DNA from: a virus
Direction: 5' to 3' (one strand)
DNA length: 38,449 nt
Virus record (IMG/VR): IMGVR_UViG_3300045961_000126
Location: 1 to 38,449 of that record
The translations under genes were made by a program, and so were the position numbers. The notes under the pieces are model-generated. The model worked only from the letters and a program-made list of their open reading frames with translations, ran no database searches and was not told the origin of the DNA. This document shows positions 23,613 to 33,622 of the stretch, in pieces (the first letter of the stretch is position 1; each line of letters starts with the position of its first letter).

Positions 23613-24382
23613 GTTTATTTGAGGAATTAACCGAAGACAGACAAGAAGACGAAAAAATTGTTAAATCTTTTAAATCAAAAGATTCTTTATCACCCGATAT
23701 TTTCAAGCGTGATGGGGAATCTTTTGTTATGCTTGATGAAATTAGAAAAAAATTATTACTAGCATGTAATGATTTTTTAGATTCCCTTGGAGTGGAATTT
23801 TTTATACACGACATTATATTAACAGGTTCATTAGCCAATTATAATTGGTCGGAATATTCAGATGTGGATTTACACATATTATTAGATATGGACGAATTTG
23901 GAAGTGACGATAAAAATGAAATTCTACTTAGAACTATTTTTAAGGAATTCTTTGACACTAAAAAAGATTATTGGAATCTTAAGCATGATATCAAGATTAA
24001 AAACTTTGATGTTGAAATTTACGTACAAGATTTAAAAGAACCTCATACTTCTTCTGGTGTTTATTCATTAATTCAAAACAAATGGTTGATTGAACCAGAA
24101 CAAACTAACCCTAAAATAGACGACAGACAAATTATTGAAAAAGGGGAAAAAGTGGAAAAGAAAATAGAAGCATTATTTAATAATGTGAAAGATAAAGACA
24201 TAATAAGTCAAATCGATTGTCTTAGGGATAAGATAAGAAAATTTAGAAAATGTGGTTTAGAAAAGGGTGGGGAATATTCGTATGAAAATTTGACATTCAA
24301 ATTATTAAGAAGAAACGGCTCGATAGATAAACTATTGAAGTTAAAAAGGGATATTATAGACAATAAATTATCTATTAAATAA
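23609..24382 (+). CDS. Nucleotidyltransferase-fold protein, 257 aa
   Basis: The core DIILTGSLANYNWSEYSDVDLHILLD (about 66-91) has the GS motif and DxD pair of the pol-beta nucleotidyltransferase superfamily, and NFDVEIYVQD (about 131-140) supplies the third acidic position. The C-terminal half is helical and basic. The group includes CCA-adding enzymes, minimal NTases and toxins. Given the KTSC neighbour and few encoded CCA ends among the phage tRNAs, an RNA substrate is attractive but unproven. Confidence 0.75.
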   Translation: MSLFEELTEDRQEDEKIVKSFKSKDSLSPDIFKRDGESFVMLDEIRKKLLLACNDFLDSLGVEFFIHDIILTGSLANYNWSEYSDVDLHILLDMDEFGSDDKNEILLRTIFKEFFDTKKDYWNLKHDIKIKNFDVEIYVQDLKEPHTSSGVYSLIQNKWLIEPEQTNPKIDDRQIIEKGEKVEKKIEALFNNVKDKDIISQIDCLRDKIRKFRKCGLEKGGEYSYENLTFKLLRRNGSIDKLLKLKRDIIDNKLSIK

Positions 24383-24412
24383 CAAGTAGCCACATTTTTA
24401 GTTATTTCGATG

Positions 24413-24420
24413 TATTTATA
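24413..24420 (+). promoter_or_regulatory. TATTTATA element
   Basis: It lies 32 nt before the ATG at 24453. Confidence 0.4.
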
Positions 24421-24452
24421 TGTAAAATAAGAATTATTTAAAATCAGATAAA

Positions 24453-25505
24453 ATGAAAGAATTGAGACCACTTGGAAGTGAAAAACTATCTGGGGATGAC
24501 AAATTAAAAAGAATCCTTGAATTAACCTATTGGGGTGATGTTAAAAAGAAACCTTCTGTTGACAAGCCTGAATTTGTTACTGAATCTAAAATCGGTGGCG
24601 TATATGGTATCGTTAAAGAAAAAGATGGTTTTTATGTGAAAAAAGGATTAAATGAAAGTTCTCTTGAATATATTGGTGGTATGTTCATGAAAAATAAAAA
24701 TAGATTTTCATCATATGGTGAAGCATTTAAACGTCTTGAATTTTTAAAAGGTCAAGATATTCTTCAAGAAGCTACAAAATATGTACTTAAACAAAATAAA
24801 CCACCAATGGAAGCCCCTGTTCCTGCACCCGCAATGAGCGAACCACCAGCACCGGAAAATACTGACATTCCACCTATTCCAACAGGAGAAGAACCTTCAC
24901 CTGAAGATGAAATGCCAATGGGTGATGAAGGAGGTGAAGAAAATCTTCGTTCAGGTTATATGGAAGCTATTCAAAAATGGTCAGGTAAATTGGGTCAAGA
25001 ATTAAGAGATCAAAAAGAAAAACTTGAAAGTGACGATATTAAATACGTTCTTAACATGGTTATTTCGGCTCTTGATTTACAAAAATTAGATGACGAAGAT
25101 ATGGAAGAAATTGCTTCTAAATTTGATCGTGATGAAGAAGAATTTGAAAATCCTGATGGTGAAACTGCACCTGAAGATGAATTAAATATTCCTGAACCAG
25201 ATGAAGAAGTTGATGAAACTATGTCTAAATTGAACGATTTCGTTAATACACCAACTGATGATGACGATTTATTCGGTGAATTTTCATTAGGTAATGATGA
25301 TGAAATGGATGAAGGTGATTATGTTGGTGACGGTGAAGAACCTGTTGTAATGCATCATGACGCTGAACCTGAATTATCACAAAAACCAAGACAACCAAGA
25401 TTCAAAACTAAACCAGTACAACAAGCAAAAGAATTTGAACTTGACGAATTAGCTGATGCAGTTAATAGAATGATTAAAGATAATTTGTCTAAATATTTTG
25501 AATAA
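24453..25505 (+). CDS. Acidic structural-region protein, 350 aa
   Basis: An N-terminal domain (about 1-110) with GGVYGIVKEKDGFYVKKG and a GEAFKRLEFLK helix is followed by a Pro-rich linker (PPMEAPVPAPAMSEPPAP). The C-terminal half is very acidic (runs of DE), ending in a helix DELADAVNRMIKDNLSKYF. The N-terminal motif and acidic plan resemble precursors packed in T4-like heads, but no named family is recognised. First gene of the 24.4-28.5 kb unit. Confidence 0.6.
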   Translation: MKELRPLGSEKLSGDDKLKRILELTYWGDVKKKPSVDKPEFVTESKIGGVYGIVKEKDGFYVKKGLNESSLEYIGGMFMKNKNRFSSYGEAFKRLEFLKGQDILQEATKYVLKQNKPPMEAPVPAPAMSEPPAPENTDIPPIPTGEEPSPEDEMPMGDEGGEENLRSGYMEAIQKWSGKLGQELRDQKEKLESDDIKYVLNMVISALDLQKLDDEDMEEIASKFDRDEEEFENPDGETAPEDELNIPEPDEEVDETMSKLNDFVNTPTDDDDLFGEFSLGNDDEMDEGDYVGDGEEPVVMHHDAEPELSQKPRQPRFKTKPVQQAKEFELDELADAVNRMIKDNLSKYFE

Positions 25506-25508
25506 TTT

Positions 25509-25895
25509 ATGAGGCTAATTTTTATAAACGAAATTGGACTAGATTATAAACATCAAAGACAGTATGAGTTTATTTTTAGTGAAATGGATGAAATAGACGT
25601 TGATGAATGGTTTACTATACCCGCAGCATCGACATCAATTTCCAAATCACCCGATGTAGAATATATAAATTTAGTTGGATTATTAAAAGATACCGAATTA
25701 GAATTAGAATTAATACAAAATTCGGATTATTTCGGAGTAATTGACGCAGTTCACGGAATTATTTCATTAGGATGGGAAAAATTCGATTATGATGCTGCAG
25801 ATTCAAGAATTTCTTTTAAATTTGGCGAAAAATTAGAATCGGTTGAAAGAAAACTTGAACAAAGGGGATATGAATTAATAAAAACAGAAATATAA
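25509..25895 (+). CDS. Hypothetical protein, 128 aa
   Basis: It starts 3 nt after the previous stop. Mixed alpha/beta composition: MRLIFINEIGLDYKHQRQYEFIF, EYINLVGLLKDTELELELIQ and a C-terminal helix LESVERKLEQRGYEL. Mildly acidic. No family is recognised. Tight spacing puts it in the virion-protein operon. Confidence 0.65.
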   Translation: MRLIFINEIGLDYKHQRQYEFIFSEMDEIDVDEWFTIPAASTSISKSPDVEYINLVGLLKDTELELELIQNSDYFGVIDAVHGIISLGWEKFDYDAADSRISFKFGEKLESVERKLEQRGYELIKTEI

Positions 25896-25910
25896 AACAT
25901 AAAATACAAA

Positions 25911-27119
25911 ATGAAGAGATCCGAAATTATAAACCAATTATTGAAAGAAGGGTTCACATCAAACACCCTTATGAATTTTTCTGATAAACAATTATTAAGT
26001 TTATCATCAAGAATCAATGAATCTTTAACCGTTAGTCAAAAGACTTTGGATACCGATCCAAATACTAAAATGAAGGTAGATAACATGGCTAAAACAACTG
26101 ACGTTAAAATCGTTCCAGAAGGCGGTGTTCCCGGATTGAAAGCTAAGGTTGTTAAAGAAACAGGTGTGCCTGGGTTGACTGCTAAGAAAAGTAGTGGTGA
26201 ATTGAAGAATGGTACAGCTGAAAAAGAAATGAAGGAATCAGGTGTTCCCGGATTGACAGCTAAGAAAACAGGTAAAGATTTAAAACATGGTACTGCTGAA
26301 ACTGAAATGAAAGAAAGTGGTGTACCAGGTTTAAAAGCTAAAGAAGTTAAAGAATCAGGTGTGCCTGGGTTGACTGCAAAGAAAACAGGTAAAGACTTAA
26401 AACATGGTACGGCTGAAACTGAAATGAAAGAATCGGGTGTTCCCGGATTGACAGCTAAGAAAACAGGTAAAGATTTAAAACACGGTACTGCGGAAACTGA
26501 AATGAAAGAAGCCGCGGGAGCAATGCCTGGTTTAACTGTTAAAGGTAAATCAACATCTACACCAACTAAAAAAGTAGAAACTGATGAAGAAGAAAATATT
26601 AATGAAAAGAAACCTTCATCTGGATTATCTGCTAAGAAAAAAGGTGAAGTTGTTAAAAAAGCTAAAGCTGGTGAAGATATTGGTAAAAAAGGTAAAGGTT
26701 TTGAAGCCGTAGCTAAAAAAGCTGCCAAAGAATATGGTAGTAAAGAAAAAGGTGAAAAAGTAGCTGCTGCTTCAATGTGGAAAAATATTAAGAGAGAAGA
26801 AAAGAGTATTAACGAGTGGGTTGACGATGTAGCACAAAAACACTACCGTCCTTTCACTACAAAAGGCGACATTATGGAAATGATTATGACAAAATTGGAT
26901 GAAATTGAAGTTGAGACAAATGAAGAGGTAACTGAAACATTACCAAAGTTTTTAAAGTATCAGGAAATTAAAGGTGGCGGAGCTGCTCCAGCACCCGCTG
27001 AACCAAAAACAAAACCGGGTACAAAAACTCCACCAAAACAAAATCCGAACGAAAGACCAAAAACCCCGTATAAACCTGGCCCTGGCATAAATCCAGCACC
27101 AAAAGCGGGTGTTAGATAA
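25911..27119 (+). CDS. Lys-rich repeat protein, 402 aa
   Basis: Residues about 65-205 consist of tandem copies of a unit containing GVPGLTAKK and GKDLKHGTAETEMKE, some full length and some shortened. It is followed by a Lys-rich segment (AKAGEDIGKKGKGFEAVAKK), a folded helical part (NEWVDDVAQKHYRPFTTKGDIMEMI) and a Pro-rich tail. The repeat and basic character suggest an internal head or DNA-associated protein, which is an inference. Its 3' end overlaps a GTG alternative start of the next gene. Confidence 0.65.
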   Translation: MKRSEIINQLLKEGFTSNTLMNFSDKQLLSLSSRINESLTVSQKTLDTDPNTKMKVDNMAKTTDVKIVPEGGVPGLKAKVVKETGVPGLTAKKSSGELKNGTAEKEMKESGVPGLTAKKTGKDLKHGTAETEMKESGVPGLKAKEVKESGVPGLTAKKTGKDLKHGTAETEMKESGVPGLTAKKTGKDLKHGTAETEMKEAAGAMPGLTVKGKSTSTPTKKVETDEEENINEKKPSSGLSAKKKGEVVKKAKAGEDIGKKGKGFEAVAKKAAKEYGSKEKGEKVAAASMWKNIKREEKSINEWVDDVAQKHYRPFTTKGDIMEMIMTKLDEIEVETNEEVTETLPKFLKYQEIKGGGAAPAPAEPKTKPGTKTPPKQNPNERPKTPYKPGPGINPAPKAGVR

Positions 27120-27135
27120 AATAATTAAAAAAATA

Positions 27136-28548
27136 ATGAGCAATAAGCGAATATCTAAAGAAAAATTGTTATCTTTGTACAAACAAAATTTACAAGAGAT
27201 GGCAATGGACTTTCAAACACCTGATAGACCCGAAAGAGGTCTTCAACAAAAGTTGGCTGCTGGTGACACCACACATAAACATATACCGTATCCGGAAACA
27301 GGAAATCCTAATCAGAATTTCCAAGAATTGTTAGCATCTGACAGGTATCGTCAAGTTGTGGCAAAATTAAGGGAATATGTTCCCAATGCACCAACTTTAA
27401 GTCCTTCAGGTGACCCAAGAGGAATGATGCCGTTGATGATGTTAATGATGCAAGCTCACAATAATATTGTTCAAATTGAAAGAAATTCAAGAGAACAACT
27501 TGAAGCGTTAGCTGTTGAGTTAGTAACAAAAGAAATGGGTATTCCTGAAGGGTCATTACAATTCGATGTGAAAATTGTTGGTATGGGTGAAATCGATACA
27601 GATGATTTCAACAAACCACAAGATAATCAAAATCAACCTGAAGGCGGTGATGAAGAAGGTGGAGAACAAGAACCGCCTGAAGCTGACGAAGATTTTGAAA
27701 TTGAAGAGGATTTATTTGGTAATCTTCAAGGTCTTGATTTAGAAAAAGCAAAAAGACGTATGATTAATAGTGTTATACAAGGTGCATCCAAAAGAGGCCA
27801 CTATATGTATAATTACGTTGCTGAAAGAATTCAACAAATCACAGGTTCACAAACATTGATTGCTCAATACGGAATATTAATGTCTATTAATGATACGTTA
27901 TATTGGCAAGTAAGTGATGATACAATGAAAGCTGCCATGGGTGGTGGTGAAGGTGACTTAGTAGGTGGAAAAGAATCTATTGATGTTCAAACTGACCCCC
28001 CAACAATCATTGCAAGAGGTGTTAACTTTCCAATATTAGTACATGAAATCATTAAAGGTATCATGGAATTATTCGGAACTAGAGGTAGAAATGCTGAAAA
28101 ATATCAAGAAGTTGAAGCCGAAGAAGATACAATGGAACAAGAAATTTGGGATTTACGTTTAGGCCCAGCAATTTGGGATAGATTAAGATCTCAATTTCCT
28201 GAAGAAATTGTAATCGATGAAAACAAGGTTGAATTACAGAATTATCTATTAACTGAAATTTTTGAACTTCCGCCTAAAAAATTCTTCGTATTCTTCAAAG
28301 AAGTTTTAACTCAAACTGAAAGAGGTAAACGTTTAATGGACATTTTAATGGACAACGTTAATAGAATATTCAATGACATTAACAATCAAGTGGAACAAGA
28401 AGACTTCGATGAAGCTTTGGAAGAAGCAACTGAACAAGTTAACGATGAAGACTTAATGAATTTCTTAACATCTTTAGGTATTAAATTAGATAGGAAAGAT
28501 AAATTTGGTCCTAACGCAACTGAATTTGATCCTGACCAGGGTAATTAA
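27136..28548 (+). CDS. Structural-region protein, 470 aa
   Basis: The start is placed at ATG 27136 (MSNKRISKEKLLSLYKQNL), as the GTG 27 nt upstream overlaps the previous gene. Features: Met-rich MMPLMMLMMQAHNN, an acidic linker (about 165-200), then a helical domain with RRMINSVIQGASKRGHYMYNYVAERI, PTIIARGVNFPILVHEIIKGIMELFG and FELPPKKFFVFFKEVL. It sits directly before the terminase. No family is recognised; a neck or vertex role is only a guess. Confidence 0.6.
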   Translation: MSNKRISKEKLLSLYKQNLQEMAMDFQTPDRPERGLQQKLAAGDTTHKHIPYPETGNPNQNFQELLASDRYRQVVAKLREYVPNAPTLSPSGDPRGMMPLMMLMMQAHNNIVQIERNSREQLEALAVELVTKEMGIPEGSLQFDVKIVGMGEIDTDDFNKPQDNQNQPEGGDEEGGEQEPPEADEDFEIEEDLFGNLQGLDLEKAKRRMINSVIQGASKRGHYMYNYVAERIQQITGSQTLIAQYGILMSINDTLYWQVSDDTMKAAMGGGEGDLVGGKESIDVQTDPPTIIARGVNFPILVHEIIKGIMELFGTRGRNAEKYQEVEAEEDTMEQEIWDLRLGPAIWDRLRSQFPEEIVIDENKVELQNYLLTEIFELPPKKFFVFFKEVLTQTERGKRLMDILMDNVNRIFNDINNQVEQEDFDEALEEATEQVNDEDLMNFLTSLGIKLDRKDKFGPNATEFDPDQGN

Positions 28549-28564
28549 CAAAACTCTAAAACAT

Positions 28565-28600
28565 ATTTAAAAAAAGTGGTTCCGTCAAGACCACTTTTTT
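28565..28600 (+). terminator. Intrinsic terminator before the terminase gene
   Basis: AAAAAGTGGT-loop-ACCACTTTTTTT. Confidence 0.8.
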
Positions 28601-28616
28601 TATGCCCTTTCGTGGA

Positions 28617-28625
28617 TATTTATTA
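28617..28625 (+). promoter_or_regulatory. TATTTATTA element
   Basis: It lies 18 nt before the terminase ATG and directly after a terminator, as expected for a promoter. Confidence 0.45.
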
Positions 28626-28643
28626 TAATAATAATGAATATCA

Positions 28644-30428
28644 ATGAATAACAGAATAGAACAACTTAAAGAGTACGCTCGAATCATAAAAGATACACCT
28701 TATGCTTTAAGGACGTATCTTCAGACTTATGATAATACACAGAAAAAATTTGTACCGTTAGATTTATTCCCCGACCAAATTGCCTTAATTAATGATTATG
28801 AGCAACATAATGAAAACATTACTAAAAAATATCGTCAAGCGGGGGTATCAACAGTAACCGCGGCTTGGGTGTCTAAATTATTACAGGTGGCTAAACCTGA
28901 TAATCCCCATAAAATTTTGATTATTGCAAATAAAAGGGATACTGCGGTTGAAATGGCAAATAAGATTAAAGAGTTCCTTAGACAATGGCCAGATTGGATG
29001 AATATTGGATTTGACCCTGATAAAAACTCTGAAAGTAGATTTAGATTAAATAATGGTTGTGAAGTAAAAGCGGTGGCAACATCAAAAGATGCTTTACGTG
29101 GTTTCACACCTACGATGTTAATTTTCGATGAGGCCGCCTTCATCGAAGCAGGGGACGATTTTTGGGCAGCTTCTATGGCTTCCCTTTCAACAGGGGGTAA
29201 GGTGATTTTAATTTCAACACCTAATGGACACGACCAAATTTATTACCCAATTTATAATCAATCACTAACTGGCGAAAATAATTTCCATATTACCGATTTA
29301 AGATGGTATAAAGACCGTAGGTATGCCAAAGATATTAAATGGTTAAAGGTAACTGATATGGTTCATTATATGTTAAATAGGGAATTATATAACGATGATG
29401 AAATTACTCTAGACCGTGAAGTTATTGATGATTTTGATGAAGTAATTGAACAAGGATATAAACCATATTCTCCTTGGTATGAAGCCATGTCAAGGAAATT
29501 AAAATGGGATAAACGTAAAATTGCACAGGAAATTGAATGTGACTTCTTAGGGTCAGGTGATGACGTAATTCCACAAGAGGTAAAAGCTAATATCGCTAAA
29601 ACAATGATTAAACCACCAAAAGAAAAATATATGAGTGGTACACTTTGGCAATGGAAAGAACCAATTGTAGGACATAGATATATTATGGGTGTTGATGTTA
29701 GTCGTGGGGATAGTGAAGACTTTTCTTCAATCAATATTATTGACTTTGACGATAGGGAACAGGTAGTTGAATATGTGGGTAAAATTCCACCTGATAGTTT
29801 AGCCGAAATTGCATATAGATGGGGTACACTTTATAGTTGTTTCATCGGTATCGATATCACGGGTGGTATGGGTATCGCTACTTCTAGAAAACTTCAAGAA
29901 ATGAACTATAAAGACCTATATATCGATGGAATTAATGTTAAAGATATGTGGAGTTATAACGCTAAAGCAATGGATAAAATTCCGGGAATTAGTTTTAATA
30001 ATAAACGTACACAAATTGTTGCTGCATTTGAAGAACAATTAAGAACAGGATTTATTGTTAGGTCTGAAAGATTATTAGCTGAATTAAATACATTCGTTTA
30101 TCTTAACGGTAGACCTGACCATATGAAAGGTACACATGATGATGCTATTATGTCAATGTCCATTGCATTGTATATTGGTGACATTTCTTTTACCCAACTA
30201 CAAAGGGTTGAAAGTCAAAATAGGGCTATGATTGAATCATGGACTGTAAATGAAAGGACATATGAACCAAATAAATCATTTTATTCATACGGTACAACAT
30301 TAGACCCTGTTGGGTTTATGCAAACTGACCCGACAACTAGTTTTTATAATAATGGGATGACTAACCCGATGAATATACCAAAAGAAGCGTATAAAGAATA
30401 TTCGTGGTTGTTTGCTAAAAGAAAATGA
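28644..30428 (+). CDS. terL: Large terminase subunit (T4 gp17-like)
   Basis: 594 residues. ATPase domain: Walker A variant RQAGVST (64-70), in which the usual Lys is missing and an upstream basic residue probably substitutes, as in other RQxGxST terminases. Walker B MLIFDE (158-163) and coupling motif ILISTPNG (188-195). Nuclease domain: GVDVSRGDSEDF (about 350), a second acidic strand GIDITGGMG (about 403) and THDDAIMSM (about 510), the RNase H-like metal site. It packages DNA through the portal encoded next. No small terminase is visible in this window. Confidence 0.95.
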   Translation: MNNRIEQLKEYARIIKDTPYALRTYLQTYDNTQKKFVPLDLFPDQIALINDYEQHNENITKKYRQAGVSTVTAAWVSKLLQVAKPDNPHKILIIANKRDTAVEMANKIKEFLRQWPDWMNIGFDPDKNSESRFRLNNGCEVKAVATSKDALRGFTPTMLIFDEAAFIEAGDDFWAASMASLSTGGKVILISTPNGHDQIYYPIYNQSLTGENNFHITDLRWYKDRRYAKDIKWLKVTDMVHYMLNRELYNDDEITLDREVIDDFDEVIEQGYKPYSPWYEAMSRKLKWDKRKIAQEIECDFLGSGDDVIPQEVKANIAKTMIKPPKEKYMSGTLWQWKEPIVGHRYIMGVDVSRGDSEDFSSINIIDFDDREQVVEYVGKIPPDSLAEIAYRWGTLYSCFIGIDITGGMGIATSRKLQEMNYKDLYIDGINVKDMWSYNAKAMDKIPGISFNNKRTQIVAAFEEQLRTGFIVRSERLLAELNTFVYLNGRPDHMKGTHDDAIMSMSIALYIGDISFTQLQRVESQNRAMIESWTVNERTYEPNKSFYSYGTTLDPVGFMQTDPTTSFYNNGMTNPMNIPKEAYKEYSWLFAKRK

Positions 30429-30468
30429 GCTTTATAATAATAAATTTAATACTTATATTCTAGAAAGA

Positions 30469-30476
30469 TATTTATA
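30469..30476 (+). promoter_or_regulatory. TATTTATA element
   Basis: It lies 3 nt before the portal ATG. Confidence 0.4.
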
Positions 30477-30479
30477 TAT

Positions 30480-32339
30480 ATGGAAAATAACAATTATACT
30501 GTATTTCAGAAGTTAACAAAGATGTTTGGATATCCTGGACAATCTAAACAGGAAGATAAACCAAATTTTAACTTTAATAAGGAACAGATTCTTAAAACTG
30601 ACAGTAAAGAAGAATATGAAAAAGCGGTATTACAAGCCCAACAATCACAATATATTGCAGATAAATGGTCTAAACTTGACCAATCTTTATATAATCAATC
30701 GGTTTATTATGAACCAAATAGATTAGCTGCGTATTATGATTATGAATCAATGGAGTTCACTCCTGAAATTTCAGCCGCTTTAGACATTTATGCTGAAGAA
30801 TCAACAACTATGTCGGAAAAGGGTAAAATTTTAACAATTTATTCAGAATCCGATAGAGTTAGAAACGTTTTGGAAGATTTATTTGACAATAAATTAGACG
30901 TTAATACTAACCTACAAATGTGGGCGAGGGGTGTTTGTAAATATGGGGACGATTTTGTTTATTTAAAGATTAATCCGGAAAAAGGGATTATCGGTTGTCA
31001 ACAACTACCAAATATTGAAATTGAACGTATTGAAGGTGCTTCAGGTAAAACCCCTATCGTTGGAAATGATTTAAAATTACCTTCAAGAGAATTAAGATTT
31101 ACTTGGAAGAATAAAGATATGGAATTCCAATCATGGGAAATTGCTCATTTCAGATTATTGGGTGATGATAGAAAACTTCCATATGGTACTTCAATGTTGG
31201 ATAAAATCAGACGTATTTGGAAACAACTTTTACTTGCAGAAGACGCTATGTTAATTTATAGAACTTCAAGAGCACCTGAAAGACGTGTTTTTAAAGTATT
31301 TGTTGGAAATATGGATGATAAGGATATCGAACCTTATGTACAACGTGTAGCCAATAAATTTAAACGTGACGTTATTGCTGACGCTAGGAATGGTCAAGTT
31401 GATATGAGATATAATCAAATGGCTGTTGACCAAGATTATTTTATTCCTGTTCGTGACCCAAATCAAACTATGCCAATTGAAACATTACCGGGAGCACAAA
31501 ATTTAGGTGAAATTGCCGATATAGAATATATTCAAAAGAAACTATTAGCAGCATTACGTATTCCTAAAGCTTTTATTGGTTTCGAAGAAGTTGTTGGAGA
31601 AGGTAAAACATTAGCATTAATGGATATCCGTTTTGCTAGGACAATCAATAGAATTCAAAAATCAATGATTCAAGAATTAAATAAGATTGCAATTTTACAT
31701 TTATTCCTTTTAGGTTTTGAAGATGAATTAGATAATTTCACTCTATCATTAACAAACCCATCGGCTCAATCTGATTTATTACGTATTGAACAATGGAAAG
31801 AAAAAATTACATTATATAAAGACGCAACTTCTGACCAATCACAAATGGGTATTCTACCTGTTTCACATACATGGGCTAAGAAAAATATCCTTGGTATGAG
31901 TGATAGTGAAGTGATACTTGATTTACAACAACAACGTATGGAAAGAGCAATGGGATTTGAATTAACAAATACCCAACTTGTTATTAAACGTTCAGGTGTA
32001 TTTGATGAAGTTGACGCTAAGTATGGTATTCCTGAAGAAGAAAGAAAGAAAATTGAATCTTCGGGTAGTGCCGGTGAAGCACCTGGCGGTGGTGGAATGG
32101 ATATTGGTGGCGGAGGCGGTGGTGGAGCACCTGAACCAATGACCGCACCTGAACCCGCAGCAGCACCCGCTGGTGGCGGAGGTGGTGGTGAAGGCCCTTT
32201 AAGTGAGTCGTCAAAAGATGAAAAATTATTAGGTATGTTCAGTTCGGGTGAAAATTTTAATGATTTGTTTGATATTAATAAGGCTCAACGTAATATTTAT
32301 GAAATAACAAATAAACTTAATAAAATAATTAATGACTAA
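30480..32339 (+). CDS. gp20: Portal vertex protein (T4 gp20-like)
   Basis: 619 residues. N-terminal RLAAYYDYESMEFTPEISAALDIYAEEST (about 81-109) is the conserved gp20 segment, and RRIWKQLLLAEDAMLIYRTSRAPERRVFK (about 244-272) plus LGEIADIEYIQKKLLAALRIPKAFIG (about 341-366) are typical core motifs. The C-terminus has Gly-rich linkers with Pro/Ala, ending in a helix. It forms the dodecameric DNA gate at the head vertex. It overlaps the next gene by 8 nt. Confidence 0.95.
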   Translation: MENNNYTVFQKLTKMFGYPGQSKQEDKPNFNFNKEQILKTDSKEEYEKAVLQAQQSQYIADKWSKLDQSLYNQSVYYEPNRLAAYYDYESMEFTPEISAALDIYAEESTTMSEKGKILTIYSESDRVRNVLEDLFDNKLDVNTNLQMWARGVCKYGDDFVYLKINPEKGIIGCQQLPNIEIERIEGASGKTPIVGNDLKLPSRELRFTWKNKDMEFQSWEIAHFRLLGDDRKLPYGTSMLDKIRRIWKQLLLAEDAMLIYRTSRAPERRVFKVFVGNMDDKDIEPYVQRVANKFKRDVIADARNGQVDMRYNQMAVDQDYFIPVRDPNQTMPIETLPGAQNLGEIADIEYIQKKLLAALRIPKAFIGFEEVVGEGKTLALMDIRFARTINRIQKSMIQELNKIAILHLFLLGFEDELDNFTLSLTNPSAQSDLLRIEQWKEKITLYKDATSDQSQMGILPVSHTWAKKNILGMSDSEVILDLQQQRMERAMGFELTNTQLVIKRSGVFDEVDAKYGIPEEERKKIESSGSAGEAPGGGGMDIGGGGGGGAPEPMTAPEPAAAPAGGGGGGEGPLSESSKDEKLLGMFSSGENFNDLFDINKAQRNIYEITNKLNKIIND

Positions 32340-33078
32340 AATGAATACATTTGGAACAATTAAAAGTAAGTTATTAAAAAAACTTACAGAATCATATATT
32401 TCAAAAAATAAAACTGAAATTAAAGAAATCCTTAACATTGTTAAATCTAATAAGGAATTTAGAGATTTGTATTTGTTTTATGAAGAAATAGAAAACAAAT
32501 ACATTAATGACGCTGACGTGGCAAAGTTATATGTTGAAGAATTAGGAAATATGTTGAAAAATAAAAAGGTTTTGGTTGAAGACACATGTAAATTATTGGA
32601 TTCAAAATTGAATGATATAATCATTGAGGAAAATAAAATTTACGACGCATTAGATCAATTATTAGACATTGATAGTTTAAAAAACATTGAAAAAAAAGTG
32701 GTGGCAAAAAAGAAAATCATTGAGGTTGTAACCACAGAAAAGAAAAAAGAAGTTACCGAATCGATTGGATACACAAAAAATGAAACTTTATTACATACTA
32801 TAATGGCCAACAATTTTAACTCGTATTATGAAGAAGTTTTAAGTGAAGAAGAACAGACTGAATTAAAATCTATTTTATCAATGCCGAAAGAAGAATTAGA
32901 AGAAAAAGTTAAAACTATTAAAGAAGGAATATTAAGTAAAATCGATAATTTAATAAATGAATCATCAGACGACATGTTAAAAGTGAAATTAAGTGATGTT
33001 AAAAAACAAGTTTATGACGAAGGTTCGACTAAATATAGTTATTACAAATTAAAAAACTTATTAACTGATATTCAGTAA
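32332..33078 (+). CDS. Hypothetical helical protein, 248 aa
   Basis: The gene overlaps the portal stop (ATGACTAA), so it is coupled to it. It is almost entirely helical and Lys/Glu-rich (IKSKLLKKLTESYISKNKTEIKEIL, LSMPKEELEEKVKTIKEGIL). Its position between portal and protease matches the small core genes (67/68 region) of T4-like phages, but no sequence family is recognised. Confidence 0.6.
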   Translation: MTKMNTFGTIKSKLLKKLTESYISKNKTEIKEILNIVKSNKEFRDLYLFYEEIENKYINDADVAKLYVEELGNMLKNKKVLVEDTCKLLDSKLNDIIIEENKIYDALDQLLDIDSLKNIEKKVVAKKKIIEVVTTEKKKEVTESIGYTKNETLLHTIMANNFNSYYEEVLSEEEQTELKSILSMPKEELEEKVKTIKEGILSKIDNLINESSDDMLKVKLSDVKKQVYDEGSTKYSYYKLKNLLTDIQ

Positions 33079-33087
33079 TATAATAAA

Positions 33088-33112
33088 GAACCACTTTTAT
33101 AGTGGTTTTTTT
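33088..33112 (+). terminator. Intrinsic terminator
   Basis: ACCACTTTTATAGTGGT followed by TTTTTTA. Confidence 0.8.
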
Positions 33113-33196
33113 ATGCCAATTTTTTTTCGTAATGTCCATAATTTTCGTTATATTTTATATACACACCATAAAAATTGTATATTATGAAATAGAAAG

Positions 33197-33622
33197 ATGA
33201 AAGTAGGCAAGTTTATTCCCTTGGGGGAATATAACAACGTAAAGATTGGTTATGGAACGGTTGATTTTAAAAACCTGAAAACAATTTACATTAAATTAAA
33301 TTCTTGGGTAGAACCAAGTAACGATGAAGTAGATTTTAATACTTTGATTAGTACATCAAGGCGAAAAATAAAAAATAGAATCTACGGATTAAATAACAAA
33401 AAATTCAAACCTCAAAGTATTGTTGATCTTGACATTAAGACGAATGGAATTAAATTAAACAAAAGATCGTTTATGAATTTGGAAATAACCTTATATGTAA
33501 ACGAATTTTTTGATGTCAAGGCAAAACCTGTGAAAACGGAGATTAAAAATCTAGTCGAGGAGTTAATAAATGACGATTTAATTGATAAAAATCTATTTAA
33601 CTTCTACGATAAGAAGAAATAA
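33197..33622 (+). CDS. Hypothetical protein, 141 aa
   Basis: A basic protein with strands and helices: KVGKFIPLGEYNNVKIGYGTVDFKN and NLKTIYIKLNSWVEP near the start, a Lys-rich middle, and FDVKAKPVKTEIKNLVEELINDDL at the end. No family is recognised. It lies alone between a terminator and the protease gene. Confidence 0.6.
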   Translation: MKVGKFIPLGEYNNVKIGYGTVDFKNLKTIYIKLNSWVEPSNDEVDFNTLISTSRRKIKNRIYGLNNKKFKPQSIVDLDIKTNGIKLNKRSFMNLEITLYVNEFFDVKAKPVKTEIKNLVEELINDDLIDKNLFNFYDKKK

